The notes beneath the pieces were generated by a model. It was given only the letters and a program-made list of their open reading frames with translations. It did not search any database and had not been told where the DNA came from. 16,519 bases of DNA from CBDULX01 sp965368175 (GTDB lineage Bacteria > Pseudomonadota > Gammaproteobacteria > SZUA-229), in the NCBI GenBank assembly GCA_965368175.1, contig CBDULX010000049.1:1-16519 (forward strand), in the 5' to 3' direction. This document shows positions 1 through 6,762 of this stretch, piece by piece (position 1 is the first letter of the stretch; every line of letters begins with the position of its first letter). A program made the position numbers and the translations under genes.

Positions 1-42
1 AGCTTTTAACTTACAACTTGTAACTTAAAACTTATAACTGTC
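1..42. repeat. Degenerate 7-bp tandem repeat
   Basis: Six consecutive 7-bp units can be read: agctttt, aacttac, aacttgt, aacttaa, aacttat, aactgtc (consensus AACTTNN). The array ends about four bases beyond the panD stop codon and its other end is cut by the window edge, so its full length is unknown. Similar A/T-rich heptad arrays are known between genes in some bacteria; a function here is not evident. Confidence 0.6.
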
Positions 43-45
43 TTT

Positions 46-426
46 TCAAGCCACCTGAACCGGTATCTGATCGCTGGTGTGGGTAATTCGGTTGTTCTCA
101 TCCAGATACACCAGCCTGGGTTTGAAAGTAGCGAGTTCTTTCTGATCTAGCTGGGCATAGCTGCAGATAATGATACGATCACCGGGGTTGGCCTTATGGG
201 CCGCTGCACCGTTAATCGAAATAATTCCGGTATTTGCCTGGGCACGTATGGCATAGGTTACAAAACGCTCACCATTGGCCAGATTATATATCTGGATTTG
301 CTCGTATTCATGGATACCGGCAGCATCCAGTAAATGGCCATCAATAGCGCATGAACCCTCGTATTCCAGCTCGGAATGGGTTACTCGGGCCTGATGTAAC
401 TTGGCTTTTAGCATAGTGAGATGCAT
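46..426 (-). CDS. panD: Aspartate 1-decarboxylase, pyruvoyl-dependent (PanD)
   Basis: Converts L-aspartate to beta-alanine, the amine half of pantothenate, in the cytoplasm. The proenzyme cuts itself between Gly24 and Ser25 to create the pyruvoyl cofactor; the sequence shows YEGSCAID with exactly G24-S25, plus Lys9, Arg54, Thr57 and Tyr58 at the positions of the E. coli active site. I start at the ATG at 426 and not at the TTG at 441: this gives 126 residues, the family's usual length, restores family numbering, and places an AGGA ribosome-binding site seven bases upstream. The gene follows panC in the same direction after a 137-bp spacer with a stem-loop, so it may be read through from the pan operon or have its own promoter. 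No PanZ/PanM maturation factor is visible in the window. Confidence 0.97.
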   Translation of the reverse strand: MHLTMLKAKLHQARVTHSELEYEGSCAIDGHLLDAAGIHEYEQIQIYNLANGERFVTYAIRAQANTGIISINGAAAHKANPGDRIIICSYAQLDQKELATFKPRLVYLDENNRITHTSDQIPVQVA

Positions 427-480
427 TAAGTCGTCCTGCAAACCTTGTTTAATTCAATAATTTTAACAGCAACATGAAAT

Positions 481-498
481 TATGAGGCAATCCTCATA
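481..498 (-). other. Stem-loop in panC-panD spacer
   Basis: A perfect 7-bp inverted repeat (TATGAGG / CCTCATA) with a 4-base loop. Read on the minus strand it is followed by ATAATTTC, a poor uridine tract, so it is a weak terminator at best. It could equally be an mRNA-stabilising or processing hairpin 55 bp before the panD start. Confidence 0.4.
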
Positions 499-563
499 GG
501 GGTTCAAGTTTGTTTCCTGTATTTAACAGCTATTACCCACTAAATTACAATTTTTGGGTTTAT

Positions 564-1406
564 TTATAGCCGTATATTATCAATTAAACGTGTACCGCCC
601 AGTCGGGCTGCACCCAATATGACTAATTTTCGATCTGAGGGTTCCGGTTTTTCCAGATCACCGGTTCTGCGAATCGCCACATACTCGGGCAGTAAACCCT
701 GTTTTTTCAACCATTCCATAGCTTCGGACTCCAGTACTGAAAATTCCCTGGAGCCCTGTTCCAGTCGCTCCTGGACACGAACCAGGCCCTGGTAAAGTGC
801 CGGGGCCAACAGCCGCTGATCCGATGTGAGACGACTATTACGGGAACTCATGGCGAGGCCATCGGACTCCCGCGTGGTCGCCACCGCAACAATTTTTAAC
901 GCCATGTTTAAATCTTCCACCATGCGTTGAATCAGCACCAGCTGCTGAAAGTCTTTCTCGCCAAACATGGCCATATCTGGCTGTACCATGTTAAACAGCT
1001 TATTCACCACCGTCGCTACCCCGGTGAAATGTCCCGGCCGCCACTCGCCTTCCAGGATATCGCCCAGGCCCGGCACAACCACCTTACTCGCAGAAGCCTG
1101 CCCGTGAGGATAGATTTCATCCATAGACGGCATAAACAGGGCATCTATGCCCGCCGTATCCAGCTTTTGCTGATCTTCGTCGGCAGTACGGGGATAGGCT
1201 TCGAAATCCTCGGCTTCATTGAACTGTAATGGGTTGACAAAAATGCTCACCACCACCCGTTTCGCCTGCTGCCGGGCCTGAGCCACCAGCTCCAGATGGC
1301 CGGCATGGAGGTTGCCCATGGTAGGCACCAGGGCTACTCGCTCACCGGCGGCCTTCCAGCCAGCCACCTGCTGGCGGATATCGTTGATCGATTCGCAGAA
1401 CTGCAT
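564..1406 (-). CDS. panC: Pantothenate synthetase (PanC)
   Basis: Joins pantoate and beta-alanine using ATP, through a pantoyl-adenylate, giving pantothenate (vitamin B5). 280 residues, close to the usual 280-285. The nucleotidyltransferase HxGH motif is visible as PTMGNLHAGH (His34, His37), followed by GEKDFQQL at 149-156 and the KMSKS-like loop DGLAMSSRN at 182-190, all near-invariant in the family. The ATG start shares one base with the panB stop (TGATG), indicating translational coupling with panB. The C-terminal dimer domain is complete (ends in RLIDNIRL). It is the last gene of the tightly packed pcnB-folK-dNK-panB-panC run. Confidence 0.98.
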   Translation of the reverse strand: MQFCESINDIRQQVAGWKAAGERVALVPTMGNLHAGHLELVAQARQQAKRVVVSIFVNPLQFNEAEDFEAYPRTADEDQQKLDTAGIDALFMPSMDEIYPHGQASASKVVVPGLGDILEGEWRPGHFTGVATVVNKLFNMVQPDMAMFGEKDFQQLVLIQRMVEDLNMALKIVAVATTRESDGLAMSSRNSRLTSDQRLLAPALYQGLVRVQERLEQGSREFSVLESEAMEWLKKQGLLPEYVAIRRTGDLEKPEPSDRKLVILGAARLGGTRLIDNIRL

Positions 1407-2221
1407 CAGAAAGAGTGCTCAGGCGCCGGGAAGCGGCCCTTTTTTACATCGTCTACATAGGCCTTAACGGCAGAAGGGATATCGGTGTTCTCCACCATAT
1501 AATTTTTTGAAAACTTCGGGATTCGTCCGGCAGAAATACCCAGGATGTCATACAGCACCAGAATTTGCCCGTCACAGGCATTGCCGGCACCTATGCCAAT
1601 GACCGGAATTTTCGCCTGCTGACATATTTTCGCTGCCAGCGCCGCCGGCACACATTCCAGTAACAACATATCGGCACCGGCGGCCTCCAGCACCCGTGCA
1701 TCTTCCAGCATTAGATCCGCGGCTGCCTGTTCACGTCCCTGCACTCGATAGCCACCCAGCTTATGCACCCGCTGGGGCTGCAGGCCAATGTGGGCGCAAA
1801 CCGGAATACCGAGACGAGTTAAGGTGGCCACCAGTTCCTGCTGATCGGCACCACCCTCCATTTTCACCATATTGGCGCCAGCCTGCTTCATGAATCGTCC
1901 GGCATTTTCCACGGCCTTCTCTACCGAGGCATCGCTCATGAAGGGCATATCGATAATCAGTAACGCATGGTTCACACCACGAGCCACTGCCTGACCGTGA
2001 TAGACCATATCATCCATGGTGACCGGTAAGGTGGTGTCCAGGCCCTGGATGACCATGCCCAGGGAATCCCCCACCAGTATCACGTCTACACCATTATTAT
2101 CCAGCACCTGTGCAAAGCTGGCATCATAGGCGGTGAGGCAGGCGATTTTCTCACCGTTGGCCTTCATGTCTTTCAGTTTTCTCACCGTCAGCCGGGGTGA
2201 CGGCCTGCCCTGTGCACTCAT
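1406..2221 (-). CDS. panB: 3-methyl-2-oxobutanoate hydroxymethyltransferase (PanB)
   Basis: First committed step of pantoate synthesis: transfers a hydroxymethyl group from 5,10-methylenetetrahydrofolate to alpha-ketoisovalerate, giving ketopantoate. 271 residues forming a TIM barrel. Visible signatures: LTAYDASFA at 29-37, VGDSLGMV with metal ligand Asp52, IIDMPF with Asp91, VKMEGG with Lys119 and Glu122, HIGLQPQ at 144-150, and LLLECVP containing the catalytic-base Glu189, followed by GIGAG. The ATG has a GAGGGA ribosome-binding site lying in the end of the upstream kinase gene, three bases away. The reductase for the next step (PanE or IlvC) is not in the window. Its folate cofactor links it to folK two genes upstream. 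Confidence 0.98.
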   Translation of the reverse strand: MSAQGRPSPRLTVRKLKDMKANGEKIACLTAYDASFAQVLDNNGVDVILVGDSLGMVIQGLDTTLPVTMDDMVYHGQAVARGVNHALLIIDMPFMSDASVEKAVENAGRFMKQAGANMVKMEGGADQQELVATLTRLGIPVCAHIGLQPQRVHKLGGYRVQGREQAAADLMLEDARVLEAAGADMLLLECVPAALAAKICQQAKIPVIGIGAGNACDGQILVLYDILGISAGRIPKFSKNYMVENTDIPSAVKAYVDDVKKGRFPAPEHSF

Positions 2222-2224
2222 ATC

Positions 2225-2875
2225 TTAGTCCCTCAATAAATCGGGTACCGGGTTAAAAAAGTGACGACCGCTGCGAATGGAGCTTATACGCTGCAGCAGC
2301 TGGTCATAGTCTTTGTCATTACTGGCGAAATCAATTTCGGCGGCATTCACGATAAGCAGTGGCGCCTCATCATAGTGATAGAAAAATTTAACATATGCAT
2401 CGGACAAACGCTGCAGATAAGAAGTTTCGATCAGGCGCTCATGAGCAATGCCCCGATTTTCAATTCGATCCAGCAAAATCCCCAACGGTGCCTGCAGGTA
2501 AATCACCAGATCGGGCACCATTACATCAAACGTCAGCTGTTCATACACCTGTTCATACAGTTTCAGCTCATCATCATCCAGCGTCACTTCAGCAAACAGG
2601 CGGTCTTTTTCCATTAAAAAATCACTGACCCTTACCGGGCTGAACATATCACCCTGCCTCAGTTCCTGCATCTGTCGTGCTCTCTGTAACAAAAAATAGA
2701 GCTGGGTAGGCAAGGCCGCTGAGCGAGGATTTTCATAAAACTTGGCCATAAACGGGTTTTCAGCCGCCCCTTCCAGCAAAAGCTCACTGCCATAGGATTT
2801 CGCCAGTTTTTTCGCCAGCGTAGTTTTACCCACACCTATAGGCCCTTCTACCACGATAAACCTCGGGTTATTCAC
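2225..2875 (-). CDS. Deoxynucleoside kinase family protein
   Basis: A 216-residue P-loop kinase of the deoxynucleoside kinase (dCK/dGK/dAK) family, expected to phosphorylate deoxynucleosides for nucleotide salvage in the cytoplasm. The Walker A loop GPIGVGKT is at 11-18; ENPF at 39-42 and the helix TQLYFLLQRARQM at 57-69 are typical of the fold; VSDFLMEKDRLFA at 83-95 corresponds to the family's DRx substrate/catalytic segment; DRIENRGIAHE at 136-146 is the arginine-rich lid. The base specificity cannot be read from sequence. The start is a GTG that overlaps the folK stop by four bases (GTGA), with GGAG eight to nine bases upstream. Its position between folK and panB suggests shared expression more than a role in either vitamin pathway. 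Confidence 0.88.
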   Translation of the reverse strand: MNNPRFIVVEGPIGVGKTTLAKKLAKSYGSELLLEGAAENPFMAKFYENPRSAALPTQLYFLLQRARQMQELRQGDMFSPVRVSDFLMEKDRLFAEVTLDDDELKLYEQVYEQLTFDVMVPDLVIYLQAPLGILLDRIENRGIAHERLIETSYLQRLSDAYVKFFYHYDEAPLLIVNAAEIDFASNDKDYDQLLQRISSIRSGRHFFNPVPDLLRD

Positions 2876-3372
2876 TCAAAATCTCCGAGATAATGCATAT
2901 TGTCATCACTCACTTTAGCTAGCAGCATTGTCAGGGCTCCGTACCCGGGAATCTCTAAAGTCGGTTCAATTTTATATAATGGATATAACACAAAATCGCG
3001 CTCAGCCATACCGGGATGGGGCAGGGTTAGTCCTGGCTCATGCATTTCAATGGTATCGTACAGCAAAATATCCAGATCCAGGGTTCGCGGGCCCCAGCGT
3101 TTTTCCCGCGTTCGTCCCTGGGCTAACTCTATGCCCTGCAAGTGATCCAGCAATTCATAAGGTAGTAATCGGGTATCCAGTTTCACCACCGTATTGAGAT
3201 AATCGGGCTGTGGTTCCGGGTCATCCAGCAGAGTCATAGCCTTGCTCTGGTAAATGCCGGCATCGGCCAGTTTCCGAGTTTCGGGCAACTGCGCCAGGGC
3301 CACTAATGCCTTCGACAGCTGCTGCCTGGGCTGTTTGAGATTGCTACCCACACCAATGAATACTATCGCCAT
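2872..3372 (-). CDS. folK: Hydroxymethyldihydropterin pyrophosphokinase (FolK)
   Basis: Transfers pyrophosphate from ATP to 6-hydroxymethyl-7,8-dihydropterin, the step before dihydropteroate synthase in folate synthesis. 166 residues (E. coli 159). Visible motifs: GVGSNL at 7-12, PDYLN at 56-60, GRTREKRWGPRTLDLDILLYD at 86-106 with the Mg-binding pair Asp99 and Asp101, and LPHPGMAERDFVLYPL at 117-132. The pcnB stop directly abuts the folK ATG (TAA then ATG, no gap), so translation is probably coupled. pcnB-folK adjacency is conserved in gammaproteobacteria. All key residues are present. Confidence 0.97.
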   Translation of the reverse strand: MAIVFIGVGSNLKQPRQQLSKALVALAQLPETRKLADAGIYQSKAMTLLDDPEPQPDYLNTVVKLDTRLLPYELLDHLQGIELAQGRTREKRWGPRTLDLDILLYDTIEMHEPGLTLPHPGMAERDFVLYPLYKIEPTLEIPGYGALTMLLAKVSDDNMHYLGDFE

Positions 3373-4647
3373 TTAATCTGCTTTATGGGGCTTTTTCCGA
3401 CTTCGTTTTCTGGGCGGGTTATTTGCGGGTTGTAACAACAGCTGTTGCTGCTCAGGACTCAGGGTTTGTAGCCGGGTCCACCATTCACAGCCGTCACCTT
3501 CCAGTTCACCGGCCTGGTGTCTCAAACAGTAAAAATCATAAGCCGCACGAAATTTAGGGTGCGTTAACAGGCCTCTCGCCCGCTGACCGTGACGATAACT
3601 GAACCGGTGCTGCATATGCCATATATCTCGTATCACCGTACTGAAACGTCGGGGAATGGACGTCGCCCTGACCTGATCACTGATCACATCGGACATGGCA
3701 TTCTGCATGGCCAGGGCACCTGGCAAAGTCTCACGATAGTGTTCGGCCTTTTGCTGAACCGATTGCCAGAGCATGGCCGCAAACAGGAACGCCGGAGTAA
3801 TGGGCATATCCTGCTGCACTCGCTTGTCTGTACTTTGCAGGGCTGCCAGCAAAAAATTCTGGAATGTACCTGCATCTTTAACCAGCGCCTCTGCCGCCAG
3901 AGGAAACAGATATTGCAACAACTGATATTTTTCCAGTAATTCCAAACAGGCCACCGCATGGCCGGAATGAAACAGCTTCAGCACCTCTTCATAGAGTCGG
4001 GCAGCTGGAATATCCTGTAGCAGCGGCCCCAGTTCAAAGATGGGCTTTTCAGAATCGGGATGAATGCTAAAATTGAGTTTGGCGGCAAAACGGATCGCCC
4101 TGAGCATCCTGACCGGATCCTCCCGATAGCGGGTATAGGGATCGCCGATCATGCGCAGCACCCGCTGCTCTATATCCACCATAGCCCCGGTGTAATCGAC
4201 TACTGAAAAATCGGCAATATCATAGTACAGAGCATTGACGGTAAAATCCCGCCGCCAGACATCATCTTCGACATCGCCATATTCATTATCGTGCAGGATT
4301 CGCCCGGAGTCAGTATGCTGCCGATTATCATCGTCCTTACTGTGACTGGCACGGAAAGTGGCCACTTCGATGACTTCGCGACCAAAAAAAACATGAGCCA
4401 GCCTGAAACGACGGCCTATCAGACGACAATTGCTGAACAGTCGCTTGACCTGTTCTGGATGTGCATCGGTAGCAATATCAAAATCTTTGGGCACATGATT
4501 GAGCAGTAAATCGCGCACACTCCCACCCACCAGCAGTGCACGATAACCGGCACGCTGCAGGCGGTATAACACCTTCAGGGCATTGTCATCTATATTATCG
4601 CGGGAAATTCGATGTTCGGCTCTTGGAATAATGGTGGGATCAGTCAT
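3373..4647 (-). CDS. pcnB: Poly(A) polymerase I (PcnB)
   Basis: Adds 3' poly(A) tails to RNAs, promoting their decay; class II nucleotidyltransferase. 424 residues. Visible: LLVGGSVRDLLL at 38-49, KDFDIAT with catalytic Asp55 and Asp57, the poly(A)-polymerase-specific segment LIGRRFRLAHVFFG that separates PAPs from CCA-adding enzymes, RRDFTVNALYYD with the third acidic residue, and RYREDPVRMLRAIRFAAKL. The C-terminus is a very basic tail (PPRKRSRKKPHK), as in E. coli. First gene of the run down to panC. The ATG at 4647 lacks a clear Shine-Dalgarno; two codons upstream in frame is an ATT with CAGGG before it. E. coli pcnB is reported to initiate at AUU, so the true start here is slightly uncertain. 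Confidence 0.96.
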   Translation of the reverse strand: MTDPTIIPRAEHRISRDNIDDNALKVLYRLQRAGYRALLVGGSVRDLLLNHVPKDFDIATDAHPEQVKRLFSNCRLIGRRFRLAHVFFGREVIEVATFRASHSKDDDNRQHTDSGRILHDNEYGDVEDDVWRRDFTVNALYYDIADFSVVDYTGAMVDIEQRVLRMIGDPYTRYREDPVRMLRAIRFAAKLNFSIHPDSEKPIFELGPLLQDIPAARLYEEVLKLFHSGHAVACLELLEKYQLLQYLFPLAAEALVKDAGTFQNFLLAALQSTDKRVQQDMPITPAFLFAAMLWQSVQQKAEHYRETLPGALAMQNAMSDVISDQVRATSIPRRFSTVIRDIWHMQHRFSYRHGQRARGLLTHPKFRAAYDFYCLRHQAGELEGDGCEWWTRLQTLSPEQQQLLLQPANNPPRKRSRKKPHKAD

Positions 4648-4710
4648 TTCAATGTTATATCGGGCCCTGTTATTTTATTTTATTGGTAAATAGTAGCATC
4701 TAACTGACTG

Positions 4711-4741
4711 AAATAAAAAAAGAAAGGCGCCGAAGTGCCTT
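4711..4741 (-). terminator. Intrinsic terminator after the ammonium transporter gene
   Basis: On the minus strand the RNA reads AAGGC-A-C-UUCG-G-C-GCCUU followed by a U-rich tract (TCTTTTTTT). This is a 5-bp stem, one A/C mismatch, and a C(UUCG)G tetraloop, a very stable loop type. It starts 24 bp after the amt stop and separates amt from pcnB. Confidence 0.8.
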
Positions 4742-4764
4742 ACTTCTCTGTATAGAGCAGGTTA

Positions 4765-5961
4765 TTATTTATCGTAATCCGGCGAAGCATGGATTCTATG
4801 GATACTAAGATCTGCTCCATTAAACTCATCTTCCTCGGACATACGAATGCCCATAACGGCCTTGAGCACACCATAAATCAGGAAACCACTTGTGAGCGCG
4901 ATAACAACACCCATCAGGGTACCCACCAGCTGAGCACCGAAACTAACTCCGCCCAGGCCACCCAGCGCTTCCAGACCAAAGATACCCGCGGCCAGACCAC
5001 CCCAGGCACCGCACAGGCCATGCAACGGCCAGACACCCAGTACATCGTCAATCTTCCAGCGGTTTTGAGTCAGGGTAAACGCCCATACAAATAAAGCGCC
5101 TGCCACCACACCGGTAGCCAGTGCCCCCAGGGGATGCATGACATCAGAACCGGCGCATATTGCCACCAGGCCAGCCAGAGGACCATTGTGTACGAAACCA
5201 GGGTCGTATCGCCCAGCCACCAGGGCCGCCAGAATGCCGCCGACCATGGCCATTAATGAATTCACCGCCACCAGACCGCTCACCGCATCGATGGTCTGCG
5301 CCGACATCACATTAAATCCGAACCAGCCGACGGTCAAAATCCAGGCGCCCAGTGCCAGAAATGGAATACTGGAAGGGGGATGAGCAAAAACTTCACCGTT
5401 CTTGCCGTAACGACCTTTACGGGCACCCAACATAACAACGGCACCCAATGCCAGCCAGCCACCCATAGCATGAACCACCACTGAACCGGCAAAGTCATGG
5501 AAACCGACGCCAAAACTGGCTTCAATCCAGGCCTGTACGCCCAGATTACCATTCCAGACAATACCTTCAAAAAAGGGATAGACGAGGCCCACAACTACAA
5601 AACTGGCCGCCATCTGAGGATTAAATTTGGCGCGTTCGGCAATGCCGCCGGAAATAATAGCAGGAATAGCGGCCGCAAAGGTGAGTAGAAAGAAGAACTT
5701 GACCAGCTCATAGCCATTTTTCTCTCCCAGAGACTGTGCACCGGCCATAAAATCAACGCCGTAGGCAACGCTATAACCGATAAAGAAATAGGCGATGGTG
5801 GATATGGCAAAATCAACAATAATTTTAACCAGCGCATTAACCTGGTTTTTACTGCGTACAGTACCCACTTCCAGGAATGCAAAACCTGCATGCATGGCGA
5901 GAACCATAATTGCCCCAAGAAGAATAAACAGAACATCACTACCCGCCTGCAGGTTCTCCAT
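4765..5961 (-). CDS. amtB: Ammonium transporter, Amt family
   Basis: Inner-membrane channel/transporter for ammonium, 398 residues with about 11 hydrophobic helices. Family features: EVGTVRSKN at 31-39, GGIAERAKF at 105-113, DFAGSVVVHAMGG at 156-168 with structural Asp156 and pore His164, WFGFN at 213-217, and PLHGLCGAWGG at 312-322 with the second pore His314. The C-terminal tail GIRMSEEDEFNGADLS is the conserved cytoplasmic segment that contacts PII (GlnK) proteins. No cleavable signal peptide is apparent, unlike E. coli AmtB. The ATG has a strong AGGGGG site. No glnK is next to it, although an amtB-glnK pair is common; the upstream neighbour is the divergent TlpA operon. I saw no sigma-54 promoter consensus upstream. 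Confidence 0.96.
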   Translation of the reverse strand: MENLQAGSDVLFILLGAIMVLAMHAGFAFLEVGTVRSKNQVNALVKIIVDFAISTIAYFFIGYSVAYGVDFMAGAQSLGEKNGYELVKFFFLLTFAAAIPAIISGGIAERAKFNPQMAASFVVVGLVYPFFEGIVWNGNLGVQAWIEASFGVGFHDFAGSVVVHAMGGWLALGAVVMLGARKGRYGKNGEVFAHPPSSIPFLALGAWILTVGWFGFNVMSAQTIDAVSGLVAVNSLMAMVGGILAALVAGRYDPGFVHNGPLAGLVAICAGSDVMHPLGALATGVVAGALFVWAFTLTQNRWKIDDVLGVWPLHGLCGAWGGLAAGIFGLEALGGLGGVSFGAQLVGTLMGVVIALTSGFLIYGVLKAVMGIRMSEEDEFNGADLSIHRIHASPDYDK

Positions 5962-6273
5962 AATACCCCCTTAATAAAATCTTTCTGGATTTGAATAATT
6001 TAAATAGCGCCCAATTGTAGAGCAAGCACTGGGTAAAAGCACTAGGGAGCCTCTGATTAGAGCAAGCTGCGATGAGTGTTTAGATTTTTCACGAAGTGAG
6101 GCGGTAGTTATTCTATTGTACCGAGCTCCTGAAAAAACCTGAGCTTTTTAGCCAGTATAAAACAGTCATTACCTGATCAGAGGTTCCTCAGATACTTGAT
6201 GATAAGTTATACTAACTGGTGTTTAAATCTTGTTATGTTTATTTTGTAAAAACATGAAACAGGGGCCAGGTCT
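5962..6273. other. Divergent intergenic region amtB / tlpA-like
   Basis: 312 bp between the two divergent start codons. It holds the inverted-repeat element at 6045-6188. On the amt side (5962-6044) only weak sigma-70-like hexamers can be placed, and no GG-N10-GC sigma-54 core. On the plus-strand side (6189-6273) a TATACT lies at 6208-6213 but has no matching -35 at 17 bp; AGGGG at 6261-6265 serves the GTG at 6274. Confidence 0.5.
6045..6188. mobile_element. MITE-like element with terminal inverted repeats
   Basis: The left end GGAGCCTCTGATTAG (6046-6060) and the right end, reverse-complemented GGAACCTCTGATCAG (6173-6187), match at 13 of 15 positions and face each other about 140 bp apart. 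This is the architecture of a miniature inverted-repeat transposable element or a decayed insertion-sequence remnant. There is no reading frame for a transposase inside. The flanks are CTAG on the left and TCAG on the right, which could be a decayed 4-bp target duplication but do not match well. Inside, AGCTC / GAGCT (6124-6145) followed by five T's forms a small terminator-like hairpin facing the tlpA-like gene. Confidence 0.6.
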
Positions 6274-6762
6274 GTGCCAGCTGATAATTATATAAAAATT
6301 CTGCTTGTTTTTCTGATTATTAGCCTGCACCAAAATTCAGCACAGGCTCAAAAAGCGCCTGACTTCTCCCTCAAAGGCAGTAGCAAAGTAGTTCGTTTAT
6401 CAGACTACCATGGCAATATAGTCTATCTGGATTTTTGGGCTTCCTGGTGCAAGCCTTGCCGAAAATCCTTCCCCTTCATGAATGAAATTCAAAAAAAATA
6501 TCAACAGCAGGGTCTAAGAGTGATCGGTGTTAACCTTGACCCTGAATTTAAAGATGCACAAAAATTTCTAAAAACAGTACCCGCAGAATTCATTCTCGCT
6601 TATGACCCTAAAGGGATAACTACTGAAAAATATCAGGTAAAAGAATTACCAACCTCATACCTTATCGACCAGCACGGTCAGATCATTTATACCCATAAAG
6701 GCTTCAAAGATTCAACTAAAAACAATATTGAAGCTAAAATAATAGAAGCACTAACATTATGA
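6274..6762 (+). CDS. TlpA/ResA-like periplasmic thioredoxin
   Basis: A 162-residue secreted thiol-disulfide oxidoreductase of the TlpA/ResA type. A signal peptide is visible (hydrophobic IKILLVFLIISL at 7-18, likely cleavage after SAQA at 25). The mature part opens with APDFSLKG and has the thioredoxin core: YLDFWASWCKPC with redox Cys59 and Cys62, VIGVNLD, and the cis-proline loop LPTSYLID with Pro127. It probably reduces or isomerises disulfides in the periplasm, the electron donor being unknown. The start is a GTG with AGGGG eight bases upstream; no in-frame ATG precedes it. Its stop overlaps the next gene's ATG (ATGA). Together with that gene it is the only plus-strand operon in the window and is visibly A/T-richer than its neighbours. 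Confidence 0.92.
   Translation: MPADNYIKILLVFLIISLHQNSAQAQKAPDFSLKGSSKVVRLSDYHGNIVYLDFWASWCKPCRKSFPFMNEIQKKYQQQGLRVIGVNLDPEFKDAQKFLKTVPAEFILAYDPKGITTEKYQVKELPTSYLIDQHGQIIYTHKGFKDSTKNNIEAKIIEALTL

Noticed and set aside
427..441. Upstream TTG start for panD at 441
   Set aside because: It gives five extra residues and breaks family numbering; the ATG at 426 has its own AGGA site and yields the usual 126 residues.
5962..6044. Sigma-54 promoter for amtB
   Set aside because: I looked for GG-N10-GC on the minus strand and found no acceptable match.
6254..6295. Small leader-like frame (13 codons from ATG 6254) overlapping the tlpA-like start
   Set aside because: It has no clear ribosome-binding site and no regulatory amino-acid run; probably chance.
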